Below are positions 11,049-23,223 of a stretch of DNA of 64,000 bases, one piece after another. The DNA is from Amaranthus tricolor (lineage: Eukaryota; Streptophyta; Magnoliopsida; Caryophyllales; Amaranthaceae). Numbering within the stretch: the first letter of the stretch is position 1; each line of letters opens with the position of its first letter. The position numbers and the translations under genes were made by a program. Under the pieces are notes generated by a model. It was given only the letters and a program-made list of their open reading frames with translations, did not search any database and was not told where the DNA came from. The stretch is taken from NCBI RefSeq assembly GCF_026212465.1, contig NC_080049.1, positions 36,186,885 through 36,250,884 of the forward strand, in the 5' to 3' direction.

Positions 11049-11306
11049 CTCCTTCCGTTTCCTAATGTTCTTCCCGTACGTAAACCTTTTGCATGGTTTT
11101 TAAAGTAAATTTTGAGCCTTAATATCTCTAAATACGCATCCTAAGAATTGTAAAAAATATAATAAACAAGTATACATTAAGACGAATCTAACGAGATCTC
11201 ACATTGATATATTTTATCATCTATATAGGTTTTAAAAATCTTAATTAAATTTTTCTCTTCAAAGTAGAATATTTTAAACGGGAAGAATATTAGAAAACAC
11301 AGAGAG
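11049..11306. mobile_element. Stowaway-type MITE
   Basis: TA-flanked ends CTCCTTCCGTTTCCTAATG and ACACAGAGAG, with the family interior AATATCTCTAAATACGC and GACGAATCTAACGAGATC. Confidence 0.65.
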
Positions 11307-12321
11307 TACTTTTCAGTCCCTTTACATTGACAACGTTACGCAAATAAAAATAAGAATTTTTGAATATTATACTGCAAATTCAACGAAACAAATTAACTAC
11401 TATTATTTAAGAAAGTGTGCAAGAAAATGCTTTGTCCTAATTCCTAAATCTTAAACAAACAATACATATCTCAATGTGCCTTGACAACAGAGAATTGGTT
11501 GGATTCTTTTCTAATTGTTGAAGCATATTATGATAATAATAAAAATAATTAATGATTAACCCATAAAAACCCTGCTAATCAAGTAATCATCTTAATACAC
11601 AAAAAATGAACCAAAAAGGTGAATTGGCATTCTGTCAAATCATTCACAAGAAAAAGCAAAGAATAAAGATTACTATTGATAATAGTTCGGCGTGTTAAGT
11701 GTTCCCTTTTGGTAGGCAAAAGCAAATCTCTTAAAAGAATATTGTCAATTTTCATGATCTAATATTAATTATCAAATTAATTTTAATTTAATAATTTTAC
11801 AAATAACAATAATCCCCATATAATTTCCCCTATTTTTAGTCAAATGAGTAGGAATATAGATCTGAGTTGGTATATATTATTGTGGATTTGTGGTTCGGTT
11901 CAGTCAATTTCTTCTACATCTTGGACTAGTTTTCCGATTTTTCCCATTTAATCAAAAAATTGTCGCATAAAATAGTTAAATGGTAAAAATTTAAAAGGAC
12001 CAAATCATATGTCATTAATAATATTGTGGTTTAGGTAAAAAAAAACTACATCGTGCAGCTAAATTTTCATTTAAATTAAAGAAATAGTAAACTTGAATTA
12101 TTAAATCTAATTCTACCTATTTGAAAATCATGACTGATTTATTTAGTTGTTGAAAACTTCTTTTTCATCCTTATGCTTATTATAAAAGTTGTATTGTACG
12201 ATGATTATTAGGAAAATCAATTCCTCATTTTCCTCTGCTATGTAGCCTCTACCCCGAAATCATAAAAATATTTTGCTTATTTATATTAATTATTTCTCAC
12301 CAATTACATTATATATATTTC
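11307..12321. other. AT-rich intergenic DNA
   Basis: No coding or repeat unit that I can delimit. Confidence 0.35.
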
Positions 12322-12553
12322 CTTCATCTCATTATACTTGCTATATTTAATTTTTTACGCAATCCAATGTGTTATTTTGATCATTTATATATTGAATTAT
12401 ACAAATTTAAAAATCATAAAAAGTTAATATTATAAATACTTGTGATTAGACGATTCAAACAAAATCTCACTTGACTATATTTTATTTTAGACGATTCAAA
12501 CAAAATCTCATTTGACTATATTTTATTTTACTTATTAACCATAATATATAAAA
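12322..12553. mobile_element. MITE relic with internal 41-bp tandem duplication
   Basis: It starts CCTTCATCTCATTATACTTG and carries the interior GATCATTTATATATTGAAT and CAAAATCTCACTTGACTAT shared with the relics near 19458, 32087 and 33548. Bases 12448-12488 and 12489-12529 are a near-perfect direct duplication, differing by one base. Confidence 0.5.
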
Positions 12554-13170
12554 TAAACTTAAATGATTAATATTAGCGCACCATAAAAACAGAGCACTTA
12601 TTCAAAAAAGCAAAAGGCTAATCATCAATCCTCCATAAATTAAAACACCACTTTTTCTCTTGAGGGGCATAGTGAGAGAATGTGAAAACTTAAAAATATT
12701 ACTTTCTCTTCATACCAAAAGAAAAACAGCAGAAATTTATTAAAGAAACATTAAGGAATAATCTTTTACTTATAAATAAGCTAACTTCACATTCATTTAT
12801 TTGTAGAATATGTTTTTCACAAATTTTCTACGATTTCATGTTGACAACTTAATACTATTTTAATTGATTTGGCCCATGTATATTTAGTCTATTATTATAG
12901 TGATCATGTATAATTTTAAAGTGATCAACCAGAAAATAAAATGCACTTATTGTAATATAAATCTATCTCAAAGTGAAATGATTTTATATTTTTTTCTATT
13001 AAAAAGAGATTAAAGCACTTTTTTGAATTCAAAAAAAATATATTTTACCCACATTTTACTACTTATAAACCATAACTTGTAAGGAAGAACAAATGCTAAT
13101 AGCTAGCTAGCTTCTTCCTTTTAACACATTTACAATTTCCCATTTCTCTTTACTCTTCATTTTCTTCCCT

Positions 13171-13177
13171 TATAAAC
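13171..13177 (+). promoter_or_regulatory. TATA box of the 13236 gene
   Basis: TATAAAC follows a CT-rich stretch 65 bp upstream of the chosen ATG, giving a short leader. Position and context are typical for plants. Confidence 0.5.
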
Positions 13178-13235
13178 CCTCCTTATCTCAATTAACCTTC
13201 ATAACTTGAAAAAAAGAATTGTTAGTTCGTTGAAA

Positions 13236-13916
13236 ATGTCTGCTTCATTTCAAACTCTTCCAAATCCCGGGCCGCCTCAGCAGCCCGGAATTTACCCAAC
13301 TACTACTTCCACTACCACATCCGCAAGTGATGATCCGAACGCAAACGGGTCGGATCATTCAAGTGGGTCATTTGGTATGGTTTTTATTGTCCTTGCGGTA
13401 ATTCTAGTAATCTCAGCTATTGCATGTGCCGTAGGCCGATTTTGTGGTAAAAAGTCTAATAAATCCCACAAATCAAATCATCCAAAGGCTCATAAAAATA
13501 AGAGCCATGGGAAAAATGAATATAACAATAACCCAAACTACAACCAGAACCCCAACTATAACCCGAACCCGAATCATAACCCGAACATGAATGGTGGGTA
13601 TAACCATAGCCACATGATGAACCACCACCAAATCAATAGCCAAAAAGGCGGAAATCCTTACAAGCAACAGGGTGGAGGGGGTGGTGGAAGTGGGCCGGGT
13701 GGGCGTCCAAAAAACCCGGATATGGAATTCGGGTATAGGTCCAAAGAAGGTGATATCATGCTAGGGTTTCAACCAAAGACCCGGACAATGTTTCCTAATA
13801 ACAAAATTGCTAATAATAATAATAATGGTGATTTTAGAGTTGATAGTATGGGAAGAGGAGGTATGGAAAATCATCGTCATCATCATGGAATGGGGGATCC
13901 TAGAGATTTTCCTTAG
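13236..13916 (+). CDS. Small Asn/His-rich single-pass membrane protein, unknown function
   Basis: Intronless, 226 residues from the first ATG (13236). The ten codons before it are in frame but start at TTG, so they are not used. The N-terminus is Pro/Thr/Ser-rich. A single hydrophobic segment follows at about residues 47-68 (FGMVFIVLAVILVISAIACA), then a basic GRFCGKKSNKSHK stop-transfer stretch. The rest is low-complexity: NPNYNPN-type repeats, His and Gly runs, ending in a His-rich tail. This layout (SGSFG before one helix, then a Cys-containing basic turn) is seen in small plant membrane proteins of no known function, so a type I/III plasma-membrane or endomembrane topology with a disordered cytosolic tail is inferred. 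No enzyme motif is present. TATA box and compact leader argue for an expressed gene. Confidence 0.82.
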   Translation: MSASFQTLPNPGPPQQPGIYPTTTSTTTSASDDPNANGSDHSSGSFGMVFIVLAVILVISAIACAVGRFCGKKSNKSHKSNHPKAHKNKSHGKNEYNNNPNYNQNPNYNPNPNHNPNMNGGYNHSHMMNHHQINSQKGGNPYKQQGGGGGGSGPGGRPKNPDMEFGYRSKEGDIMLGFQPKTRTMFPNNKIANNNNNGDFRVDSMGRGGMENHRHHHGMGDPRDFP

Positions 13917-14316
13917 ATTTGATTATTAAAATTTATTTAAATAAATTAATTACCATTTAACTAGGAATATATATTGTTGAAGATCTCCTTCATAAAATAA
14001 CTTTTAATTTTTTTTCTTTTTTCTTTCTTATATTTTTTAATTTAATGATTATATTATTTATGGTGCTAATTAAATTAAGTTTGGAGGGTATGAAAATGTG
14101 TACGAAGTAAGGTATATTTTACTATGACAAAACTTTTGTGTTATCAAATTAAGTTTTAACATAGTGTTTAATTGATTGATTTAAGTTTGGATGCTAATTA
14201 AATTCCAAGTATTTCAATTTGGGTTTAAATAATCCATATATATATATATTGTCATCCTAATAAGTTTTTTATTTTACGTTTTATATTGCGAAATTATGAT
14301 TAGAAATTAAATACTA

Positions 14317-14573
14317 CTACCTCCTATTCAGCTGAATTGTCCCATTTTTTTTTTGGCACTATTCACTTATCACTCTTAATTTGTATTTTACTCTTAATCT
14401 ATAAGTTAAAACATAGTCATATGGGATCTTGTTTGATTCGTCTCAATACAAGGATTATTAATATCAACTTTTTATAATTTTTAATTAAGCATAATTTGAG
14501 ATATTAAGAGTTAAAATGTTGCCTCGGCAAGTGTGAAAAGTCAAATGGGACAGTTCAGCTGAATAGGAGGGAG
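14317..14573. mobile_element. MITE with 28-bp terminal inverted repeats, TA TSD
   Basis: Ends CTACCTCCTATTCAGCTGAA and the inverse TTCAGCTGAATAGGAGGGAG, flanked by TA. The interior matches the 8554 element. It lies about 400 bp downstream of the membrane-protein gene. Confidence 0.8.
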
Positions 14574-15337
14574 TATTAAATAATTATCTTCTAATTTAGC
14601 TTGTAAATCTTCTAGAGAAGATATTAAGATCAAATATAGATTACCAATATACATGGCTTCCTTAAAACAAAAAATTCTATTCCACAATTCCATAATCTCT
14701 AAATTGTCATACAATTGTAAGTAGGAAATTTTTATCTTTAATATCTAAAATTATTGATAAAACATTTTTAAAACACAACTCACTACCATTAATATTGATA
14801 TAGAATTTCCTTTATTTATTGTAAATGATGATGCACTACCATTAAAACTTAGTGTTATGTTAGTAGTAGGTAGTACCAATATGTGTACAATTTACTTTTT
14901 AGGTACGGTGCTGGAAATGTGCCCACTGAAAAAGGAAAAGCATTGGATCAAAGGGACACCTATTCAATTAATATTTCAACCTTTTTTACAAAAAATCTTG
15001 AAACGAGCAATGGGTCAAAACATAAATGCATTCTTTTAAAGAATTCAAATTAAGATAAATTATAAATTTTTTTTTAGGAAAATTATAATGTTTAAAGCTA
15101 AGGAGATTTCTCTTTTTTAAATTTTCAACAAATTATATGTTATGTAACAAATTACTAAGTACTGATTAATTAGAATCATATAAGTCATTTTAATACTCCT
15201 ATGTTATGTTTTAGATGCTATATTAGGACTTTGCACGAGAATTAAAAAATGAGTATTTTGTGTTAGAAAGACCTTTATAATTCCTAATAAATAGATTTGA
15301 TGGAAAAAGGAAAATAAAGAATGAGTATGTTTTAGAC
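14574..15337. other. AT-rich intergenic DNA
   Basis: No supported gene; the 60-codon frame at 14857 has no family features. Confidence 0.4.
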
Positions 15338-15603
15338 CGTTATATCCAGCTTGAAGGTGATTCACTGACAGTCGTAAGAGTTATTGTGAATCGAGTGGAA
15401 GGCTTCTCTCCTATCCATTTGATCTATGACGATATCTTCTATCTTTGTACTAGTTTTTTGGATTTTGGTTGTAGTTTTGTTAGCCGCAATGGTAATATTT
15501 TAGCTCATTTAGTGGCTAGGTGGGATTCCGGGGCTGCTAACGAAAAAATTTGTATGAACCCTTTTTCCCAAGGCCTTTTAATCTCGATTGAGCTCGATTT
15601 ATA
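15338..15603 (+). pseudogene. RNase H-like fragment (RVT_3 type) of a LINE
   Basis: The plus strand encodes QLEGDSLTVVRVIV, then LIYDDIFYLCTSFLDFGCSFV and SRNGNILAHLVARW before a stop at 15603. This is the C-terminal half of the plant RVT_3 RNase H domain found at the ends of LINE polyproteins and in derived host genes. The first catalytic Asp-containing strand is missing and there is no ATG in context, so it is an isolated remnant. Confidence 0.7.
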
Positions 15604-15987
15604 ATATGCCACAGATTTACCTAAGAAAAAAGAAAAATAAATATAAAGAATTTTATCAAGATCATAATTTGATTTTTTACATCTTCATTAACTTAGGATT
15701 TTTTTTGAAAGAAACATTCACATAGTATAGGAGTAATCATAGTTGTGATTTCTTTGAATAATTGATAAAGATTTTACATTTATAACATTTTGAACAGCAT
15801 AAGTGATTCTCAAATTGTTGACAAAATGACCCAAAATATTTATTTTACGTGGTTTAGAATTTGAGAATTGCAATAAATGTTCAAATATTACAAAATAATT
15901 ATGATAAGATGAATCAAAGTATTATTTAATTTTATTTTAAAATACTACAAATTTAATACTCTCTAATCTCAATTAAATGTCAATATT

Positions 15988-16550
15988 AGGAGTGTTCAAA
16001 ATCGAATATATAATCGATTTAGATTTTGACTTCGAAATTTCAGATATTTAAAATCCTAATTCGGTTCCGATTCGACCAAATTGAGCATTCGAAATTCTAA
16101 TATCCAGTTTATTACGAATCAGATGTCGGGTATCAATTTTTTTCAAACATTCTTTTTTTTAAAAAAAAATTTTGCGCTTTTGTACACCAGACATTTAAGC
16201 CCACTTCTCTTTCTTTCTTTAATCAAATTTACATTTTATATTTTGAAAACCAAGTCATTTTGGCAATATGATTGGGTAAAGTCTAAATTAATCAATAATT
16301 GATAAGCTATGTCACTTAATTGCAGTTAAAAATTAGTAAAACTTAGAAGATTTAAAGCATAAATAGAGTTTTTCTATAAATAAAAAATAAAATAATTAAA
16401 AAAAAAATGAAAACTTGGATTTTCAGTTTCACTGAAATCACGATCTGAATCCAATTTCAATATCCAAAATATCCAATTTTAAAAATCGAATAAACTATCC
16501 AATTTAAATATTAGATAGTGAATATTTCAGACTGGATAACATATCTCAAA
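15988..16550. mobile_element. hAT-like relic with CGAAT/ATCC subterminal motifs
   Basis: It starts TAGGAGTGTTCAAAATCG, a common hAT end style, and has clustered AATCGAATA/GATTC motifs at both sides (15995-16085 and 16420-16545). No matching right terminus or 8-bp TSD was found. Confidence 0.35.
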
Positions 16551-16715
16551 TTAAGCTTATACCAGAAATTTCTAATCAATCACCGTAATTTGTAAATATC
16601 AAGGACAAAACATTTTCAGTCGTCACTCATTTTCTTTTATGCGGGGCTCTTTCTTTTTGGAGGTAAAATAGACCACTTTCCTCTAGTCCTCCCTTTAAAG
16701 AAGTACGTGTATGAA

Positions 16716-16797
16716 TTGTTCGTCACCTCCCCTCACCCAAACTCCGCCTTTGTGCGGGATATTGGGTACGATGATGATGATGGTGATGATGATGATG
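16716..16797 (+). mobile_element. SINE 3' end with GAT-repeat tail
   Basis: CTCACCCAAACTCCGCCTTT, GTGCGGGATATTGGGTAC and a (GATGAT)n tail have the form of the 3' end of plant tRNA-derived SINEs. The 5' part is absent. Confidence 0.5.
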
Positions 16798-16959
16798 ACA
16801 AAAGGACAAAACAAATACCAATAAAATAAACAAAACAAAAAAAATAAATTGAAATCCTAAAATCCCCGCTCTATTACATCCTTCTGCATAAGAGTGATTT
16901 GTCAATATTATAAAGAGCGGTTATTTACTTAGACTATCTCAAGTTGATACTAGCTAGTA

Positions 16960-17160
16960 CTCCCTCCGTTCTTTTTTGTTCTTCTCGTTTACTTTTTGCA
17001 CAGTTTTCAAGGTAAATTTTAAACCTCAATATCTCTAAATACACATGATAAAAAATTCTTTATAAAAAAAGTATAAATTTAGACGAATCTAACGACATCT
17101 CATATAGATATATTTTATCTTCTAAATATGTGTAAAAATATTTATCAAATTTCTCTCTGG
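16960..17160. mobile_element. Truncated Stowaway-type MITE
   Basis: An intact left end CTCCCTCCGTTCTTTTTTG with the family interior; the right end is lost before about 17160. Confidence 0.6.
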
Positions 17161-17405
17161 TTCTGCTAGAATGAATTACCAGTAACAAGAATGAATTACG
17201 CACAACTTTTTAGAGTTCTCGGCTTCTCGCTCTAACAAGAATGACCCAAGATACAAAGATTGAAAAAAATAGAAGGTTATATATTTGAACAATAACACAA
17301 GTAGAATTTTAGTAAAAGTAGACACGTTCTTGTATGAATTTAGTAAATGTTAAAATAGGGTGCGACCGATCTTAAATTTTAGGATTATGGGTTAGAAATT
17401 GTGGG

Positions 17406-17925
17406 TTACTAATGTAGAGAAATTTTTATGTGGACTTAGTGCACACTAAAATATTATGAACCAAGTCTTAACACTTCTATTCTTACTTTCTTCACTCTCT
17501 TTACTTTTTACTACATACTTTAAAATAATTGAAAAAAAACTTTTTGAAAAAAATAATTTAAATTTTATTTTTTTAATTTTAATTTTCGTTTGTTAATTTT
17601 AATTTTTAAAATTTTAAATTTTTTTTATTTTTTTAATTTTTTAATTTTTAGTTTTTAAAATTTTAATTTGAATTTTTAACTTTTAATATTTAATTTTAAA
17701 TATTTTAAATATTTATTTTTTAAAATTTTAAAAATTTTTTAAGAGTAGAATAGAGTGTAAGAGTTTAAGAGTAGAATAGAGTAGAGTGTAATGGAGTGGA
17801 GTGAAGTATAAGAGTAAAAAAGTGGAGTGGAAAAGTAACGTGGAATGAAAGAAAAGAATGTAAATGTTGGTCCACAAAAATATTAGTGTGGACTAAGTTT
17901 ATACTAGACTTAATTTACTAATGTA
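17406..17925. mobile_element. TIR element of ~498 bp with direct repeat flanks
   Basis: TTACTAATGTA is repeated at 17406-17416 and 17915-17925. Inside it, inverted arms pair (GTGGACTTAGTGCACACTAA on the left; TTAGTGTGGACTAAGTTT on the right, inverse). The centre is a long AATTTT low-complexity tract and a purine-rich GAGTAGAATAGAG repeat. The 9-11-bp duplication suggests a MULE-like MITE. Confidence 0.6.
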
Positions 17926-18784
17926 ATGGATGAAAGATGTAGGCTAATAAGCGACAATTAAGGAGTGATGTACAATAAAGTTATTATGCACAAGTCTATA
18001 TCAAATTTATTCTCATAAATGTTTTGCTTGGATGAATACTAATATAGATAGTATATCTTTATCTACTAATCAAATTTCTATTTATTGCATTAAACAGAAA
18101 ATTAGCAATAACAATTAACCATATATGCATGCGAATCAGAGAAATAAACGTACAATACTCTTTAACAAAGAAAGTCAGTTAAATATCAACACCACTAGGA
18201 GTACCCCAGTACTCTTTACCAATAATCAGCTTGATGTCAATTGTCATGGTACTATTTTTTGCTCATTCAAAAGAGAAAGATGGATTTTTTTTAAAAAAAA
18301 TAGTAATAAATGAAAAGAGTATGTGCATGAAATTAAAAGAGTGTTAAAATGTATGGACTAGAATAAAAAAAAGTGATGGACCATTATCCAAAAATAAAAA
18401 TGTTGCAAATTAAGTGGGACGGACCAAAATGGAAAATGATGCAAATTCAATGGAACAGAGGGAGTATTTTCTTTTACCCTTCAAAATATACGATACATCC
18501 TGCAACTGATATATTATATTATTCATCTTCGTTTTGAAATAAAAATATTTATAATTGATAGTGATATGTTGTATGTGAAAATGTCATTATCGATTATAAT
18601 AAATATAATGAAACTGAGGTATAAATTAGGGGGTATAATGGTGGAATACGTAAACAAAGATGCAGGGTAGAATCAACACAAGAGTTTCAGTTTCATGAGC
18701 AATAATGTATATATTTATTGGGCCGGATCACTTTGAATATTGAGCTGAATAAATTAGGTTGTTCTAACAAGAAAAACTTAAAAG

Positions 18785-18975
18785 AGAAATTCTTAATTAA
18801 GACCGCTTATCATGAGACGACTTAATATGAGCTAATTTAATTTTTATTTTATTACAAATTAATGAAAAAAGCAGTTTCGGTTTAGTTATTTGTTGTTTAA
18901 GTTTAACTCAATTAATTATATTTTTATTTGGATCCATTCTATAATGAGACGGTCTCAAACAAGACTTATTGTAAC
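18785..18975. mobile_element. Putative MITE with GAGAC-type ends
   Basis: AAGACCGCTTATCATGAGACG on the left and TAATGAGACGGTCTCAAAC on the right form imperfect inverted ends around AT-rich DNA. Boundaries are approximate. Confidence 0.38.
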
Positions 18976-19457
18976 TTGAAAGGAAGTAAGAACAAGTTCC
19001 TAATCAATGGTAGAAGGTTTAGGAGGCTCATGATTAGAACCGTGTAATGGGTCAGATAAAAGTTGAGTTGAGCTCAAATAAAAAAGAGTCGGATTAAGTT
19101 GGGCTCAAATAAAAAATAAAACGGACTCAAATAGGCCGGTTGTGTCCTATCAAGGCGCTCCGCTCGGTTTGACCTATTTTTTATTTTGTTCTTCTAAATA
19201 TTCATTAAAATAAGCATGTTGGATTGATTAAAATTTCCTATAACTTAATTACTTACTTTTGCAATTATACTTTGAGTATTGAAAATTATAAATCTATAAT
19301 ATTGTATCTAAGGACCCATATATAGCCTTAGCGAATTTTATTTAAATGATGACCAAGTCTAATTTATAGATTTTAGGTTAGTTGGATTTTTTATAAGAAA
19401 GCAAGAGTTACAATGCGCTCTTGATACAAAAGTTTTGATTAAGATAAAAGGTAGTAT

Positions 19458-19682
19458 TTCCTCCTTTCCAATATACATGTTACATATTACGTTTACGCAA
19501 TATAATATGTAAGTTACATTATTTATATCTTAAACTATTTTTAACTAAAAATTATAAAAATTAGAGCAATTAAATGATTCAAATAAAATTCCACTCGACT
19601 ATATTTATTCTTACACATTTATCGCGATATATAAATAATAATATCATTATGTCTAATATAGCAAATCTTTCAAAATAGATGA
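19458..19682. mobile_element. MITE relic
   Basis: Shares TATCTTAAACTATTTTTAAC-like and AAATGATTCAAATAAAATTCC-like interior blocks with the element at 12322 and has CTCCTTTCC/AGATGAAG-like ends; diverged. Confidence 0.4.
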
Positions 19683-20194
19683 AGTGTATTGAAGTTGTTA
19701 TCCCATCATCACTCACTATAATTAAATTATCTCAAAATAGAAAGTTTATCCAATAATAGAAAAACCCCTACAAAAATCAAAATGCTTCTGGATCCTCTTT
19801 CATGTTGTACTATTATCAAAGTGGTCCATAAATGCACCATTTTCATTTTTCACAACAATGAACTTCACCAATACTCCGCATGCTATGATCATCGTCGACA
19901 GAGTTTGTTTTCATTGAATCACATGAAAACAAAAAATCTTTGATCTTCAAATGCTTTAGGAATCTTTCTCTCTTTCTCTTTCTAGATCGTTACAGGTAGC
20001 TTTCCCGCTTTTTTGAACCTTTCTTTTGGCCGTTAAATCTCTCTTTCTAACGTAGTCAAATTGCCAGATGTATCTGACTCAATAATGATTTTGTACTGAT
20101 TTTTATCATTACTATAAAACTGGGTTTTCAAAATTACAATTTGGGTGAAAGTAAAATTTTCATTGCAGAAGAAGATTTTATTAGTGAATACCAA

Positions 20195-23100
20195 ATGTTT
20201 GATGAAATGAGTCAGTTAGAAAGAGCATTACATAGTTTAAGACCCTTAGTTTTAGAGTCTGATAATTGGGATTATTTTGTTGTTTGGAAGCTTGGTGATG
20301 ATCCTTCTAGGTTACCCTTTCTATTATTTTACTAAATTTTTGTAATAAGTTTGCTAATCTAAAGATTTTGTTTGATGGGTGTGCTTTTGATTGAATTAGT
20401 AAATTTTGATTGATGCGTGTTTTTGTTTTTGGTAGGTTTATTGAATGGATGGGTTGCTGCTGTAATGGTAGTAAGAAGCAGGAAAATGGGTTGAAGAAGG
20501 TGAAGAAACAGAAGGCCGGTAGTTCAAACCAAGTTTGTAGGGATGATTCTTTTGTTCATTTAGCTAATACTAAGTCTTGTGAAGCTCTTGCTAAATTTCC
20601 TCCATTTTTGTCGGTTTTTTCTGGGTAATATATCCTTTATATGCTCTACAATTCGCTTATTTTTTGAATGAATTTGTGAATGAGTTGATTGAGGTTGAAT
20701 AGATTCAATTATTTGAGGCAAATGAATTGCAGGCTTCATGGAGAAGTTGTGATTTCCTGTCAACCCCATTGGCTTTCGGCTGATTCAAAGGTTTTTATTC
20801 ATTCTTTTGTTCTTTTATTCCGTTGCTGCGTCTCATGTTGTTTTAGCTCAATTGTTGCTGGTGCTAATAGGCTTATGTTGTGGACTGATTGATTTCTTAT
20901 GAATTAACAGTTGATCTTTGTATGTTTGATGATATGCTTTGCTTTATTACTAAGTAAATGAATGTTGATTTTTGTGAAATAAAACATTATTCTCCATTTG
21001 TTTAGTTGTTACACGTTCTCCTTTTATCCGGGGCTTTTTGAAAGAAGTGTAACAATTCAAAATGGAGGATAGTAATAGGTCATATATGTATCTAGACTGT
21101 GTTACGACGTCTTTCGACGTCACCTAAAATACCCATGTTCGGTTCTTGAGACTCCGACGTGGGTGTAGACTGAGGATACTTCATTTTGGACAAAACAACA
21201 CGGTATGTTTAGTATGGTCTTCTCTGGTTTAAGGCTATGCTATTGCTTAGTATGTCTCCCTATTACACTTATCTTTATCTAATTAGGCAGTATATGATGC
21301 TAATTGATGCCTATGTGATTACTTGTGTAAAAGTTGGAGTCCCAAGATTCATGAAGTTGTTCTATTCTATGTTATTCTCGACATTCGAACTTGTGTAGGA
21401 CAATTGGACACTTCATTTTGGACCGAAAATTATGGATTTTTCTCCTTAAATTAACCGAGTCTGACACTTGGACAAAAACCGATATCTTATATGAGTTTTC
21501 AAGTTCAAATAATAATGCCATACTGGAAAGGTGTTTCATTTAGTTGCAAAGATGTTGCTCTTTCTTAGTAATAGTTATTTCCAGACTTGATTCCAACATT
21601 TTCTTTCTCCAGGAATCCTGTGGAACCCATGTTCTAATACCTGTGTTTGGTGGTCTAGTAGAGCTGTACTCATCAAAGCTTGTAAGAAAAAGTCCCCCAC
21701 CCCATTAGATTTTCAATGTTTCAGAGATAATAAGATAGAACTAAATGCTAGATGTATACTCATTCTGCATTTTATGATTTGTTGTATGATTTGTTAGCTA
21801 GAACGAAATGAAAGCATAATAGAATATGTGGAAGCTCTGTTCAACATCAAGTCAGAACTGGAAACTATGTCCACCTCTACTCTAACATTTGATGGGCAAT
21901 CCATCAACTCATACGTCGATAAGAGCATTAGTTGCATATCATCCCTAAATCAAGCGAACATTCCAACTTGGCCTCAACCTTTGATCCCATTAGCCCTTCA
22001 CAGCAGTGAGACAAACTTAGATGGATCCTCTACTGGTTCATTTCCTTTAGATGAGCGCCCTTCTCCTGATTCCAACCCTTGTTCCGCGGCTCATCAAAAA
22101 TCCTTAAAGCTGCTCACTGCCAATCACGAAAATTCTATCATCCCTGTGGACAGAATAGACAATAGACGTAAGCCTGAAAAAGGACAGTGCAAATCAAAGA
22201 ATCTTATAACAGAAAGGAATAGGAGACAGAGGATTAACGATGGAATTCTTGCTCTTCGCGCTCTGGTCCCAAAGATCACCAAGGTAATTACAGTTGCTTT
22301 ACGAATTATGATCATATGTTCTTTAGTTAAATTAATTCAATGCCCTTAAGTGGTTCCCACCTAAGTGGGGTTTAGGGGTCGGTTTTACGCAACCTAATCC
22401 ATTATAATTCAAAACCAAAGAACTATACGTCTCTGACTGATGAATGATAAATGATGTATGCTGTCGATAAGTGATAAGTTTTCTTGTTAGCTCAGATGCA
22501 CAAAGCTGCAACACTAGCAGATGCAATTGATTATATAGTAGAGCTAAATAATGAGATCAAGGAACTAAAAGGTGAGCTTAAAAGTTCGAGCGTTGAAGAC
22601 TCTTACAGGAAGAACACTTCGACACTAAAAGTTTCCGGTTTGGATAAAAAGGTCAGGGAGCCGAACCAAGCTAACACCTCTCTTGCAGAAGGACCAAAAC
22701 TAGAGGTATAGTTCGGACAGGAAAATAATGTTCTTATAACTGTGCGTATCTTGTTATATTTTCATTAACAAGGAAATTGTTTGGTTGTAACGATATGCCA
22801 TGTTGGTTATTTGTACTGATTAGGTTCTTGTACAAACGAACAAGCTCAGTACCGGCAATTTCTTGCTGAGAATTGTATGCCAACAAAGACACGGTGTGTT
22901 CACAAAATTGCTTCAGGCTCTAGATTATCTGGATTTACCTGTAGAAGATGTCAATCTCACGACGTGCCATGGAAAATTATCAGCACTTTTTGTAGTTCAG
23001 GTAACAGAAAAACCTAAAATTAATACATCATACATGAAACTTGATGAGAACTATTTTGTGTGTCGCAATCGTTAGGATTTTCATGTATCTATAATCTGTA

Positions 23101-23223
23101 CATCCATTATTGATCTGCCGTTCTCTAATGACCATAGTCTTGTTGCTCGATGTTTTATAGTCGAAAAAGGAAGAGATTCGAGAGGAGGACTTAAAGGACT
23201 CACTGGTAAGACTTGCTGCTTAA
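20195..23223 (+). CDS. BHLH90: bHLH transcription factor, bHLH90-like, eight exons
   Basis: Exons by phase and GT-AG sites: 20195-20310, 20436-20624, 20733-20790, 21613-21681, 21798-22283, 22496-22705, 22824-23000, 23161-23223; 455 residues. The N-terminal bHLH-MYC_N region joins as LERALHSLRPLV, NWDYFVVWKLGDDPSR|FIEWMGCCC, ISCQPHWLSADSK and GTHVLIPVFGGLVELYSS, the signature of the MYC-type plant bHLH group that includes bHLH90 and AMS. The bHLH lies at about residues 276-326: basic NLITERNRRQRIN, helix 1 ALRALVPKITK, and exon 6 opening with helix 2 (MHKAATLADAIDYIVEL). ERNRR keeps the Glu/Arg pair that reads E-boxes. Residues 377-435 form the ACT-like C-terminal domain. An alternative start is the ATG at 20207. 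A nuclear, dimerising E-box regulator is expected. The bHLH90 assignment over AMS rests on remembered motif similarity, mainly helix 1 and 2. Confidence 0.88.
20990..21073. repeat. Small inverted-repeat hairpin in bHLH intron 3
   Basis: ATTCTCCATTTG...GTTACAC and its inverse GTGTAACAATTCAAAATGGAGGAT close an 84-bp hairpin with a short loop. It is probably a MITE relic in the 822-bp intron 20791-21612. Confidence 0.55.
22347..22403 (+). mobile_element. SINE fragment in bHLH intron 5
   Basis: TTAAGTGGTTCCCACCTAAG, GTGGGGTTTAGGGGTCGG and TTACGCAACCTAATCC match the internal block also seen at 39588-39685. Only this segment is present. Confidence 0.5.

Noticed and set aside
13206..13235. Upstream extension of the membrane-protein frame
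   Set aside because: It starts at TTG, not ATG; the ATG at 13236 is the first in the leader.
13473..13667. Minus-strand frame opposite the membrane-protein gene
   Set aside because: Valine/isoleucine-rich shadow of the Asn/His-rich repeat codons.
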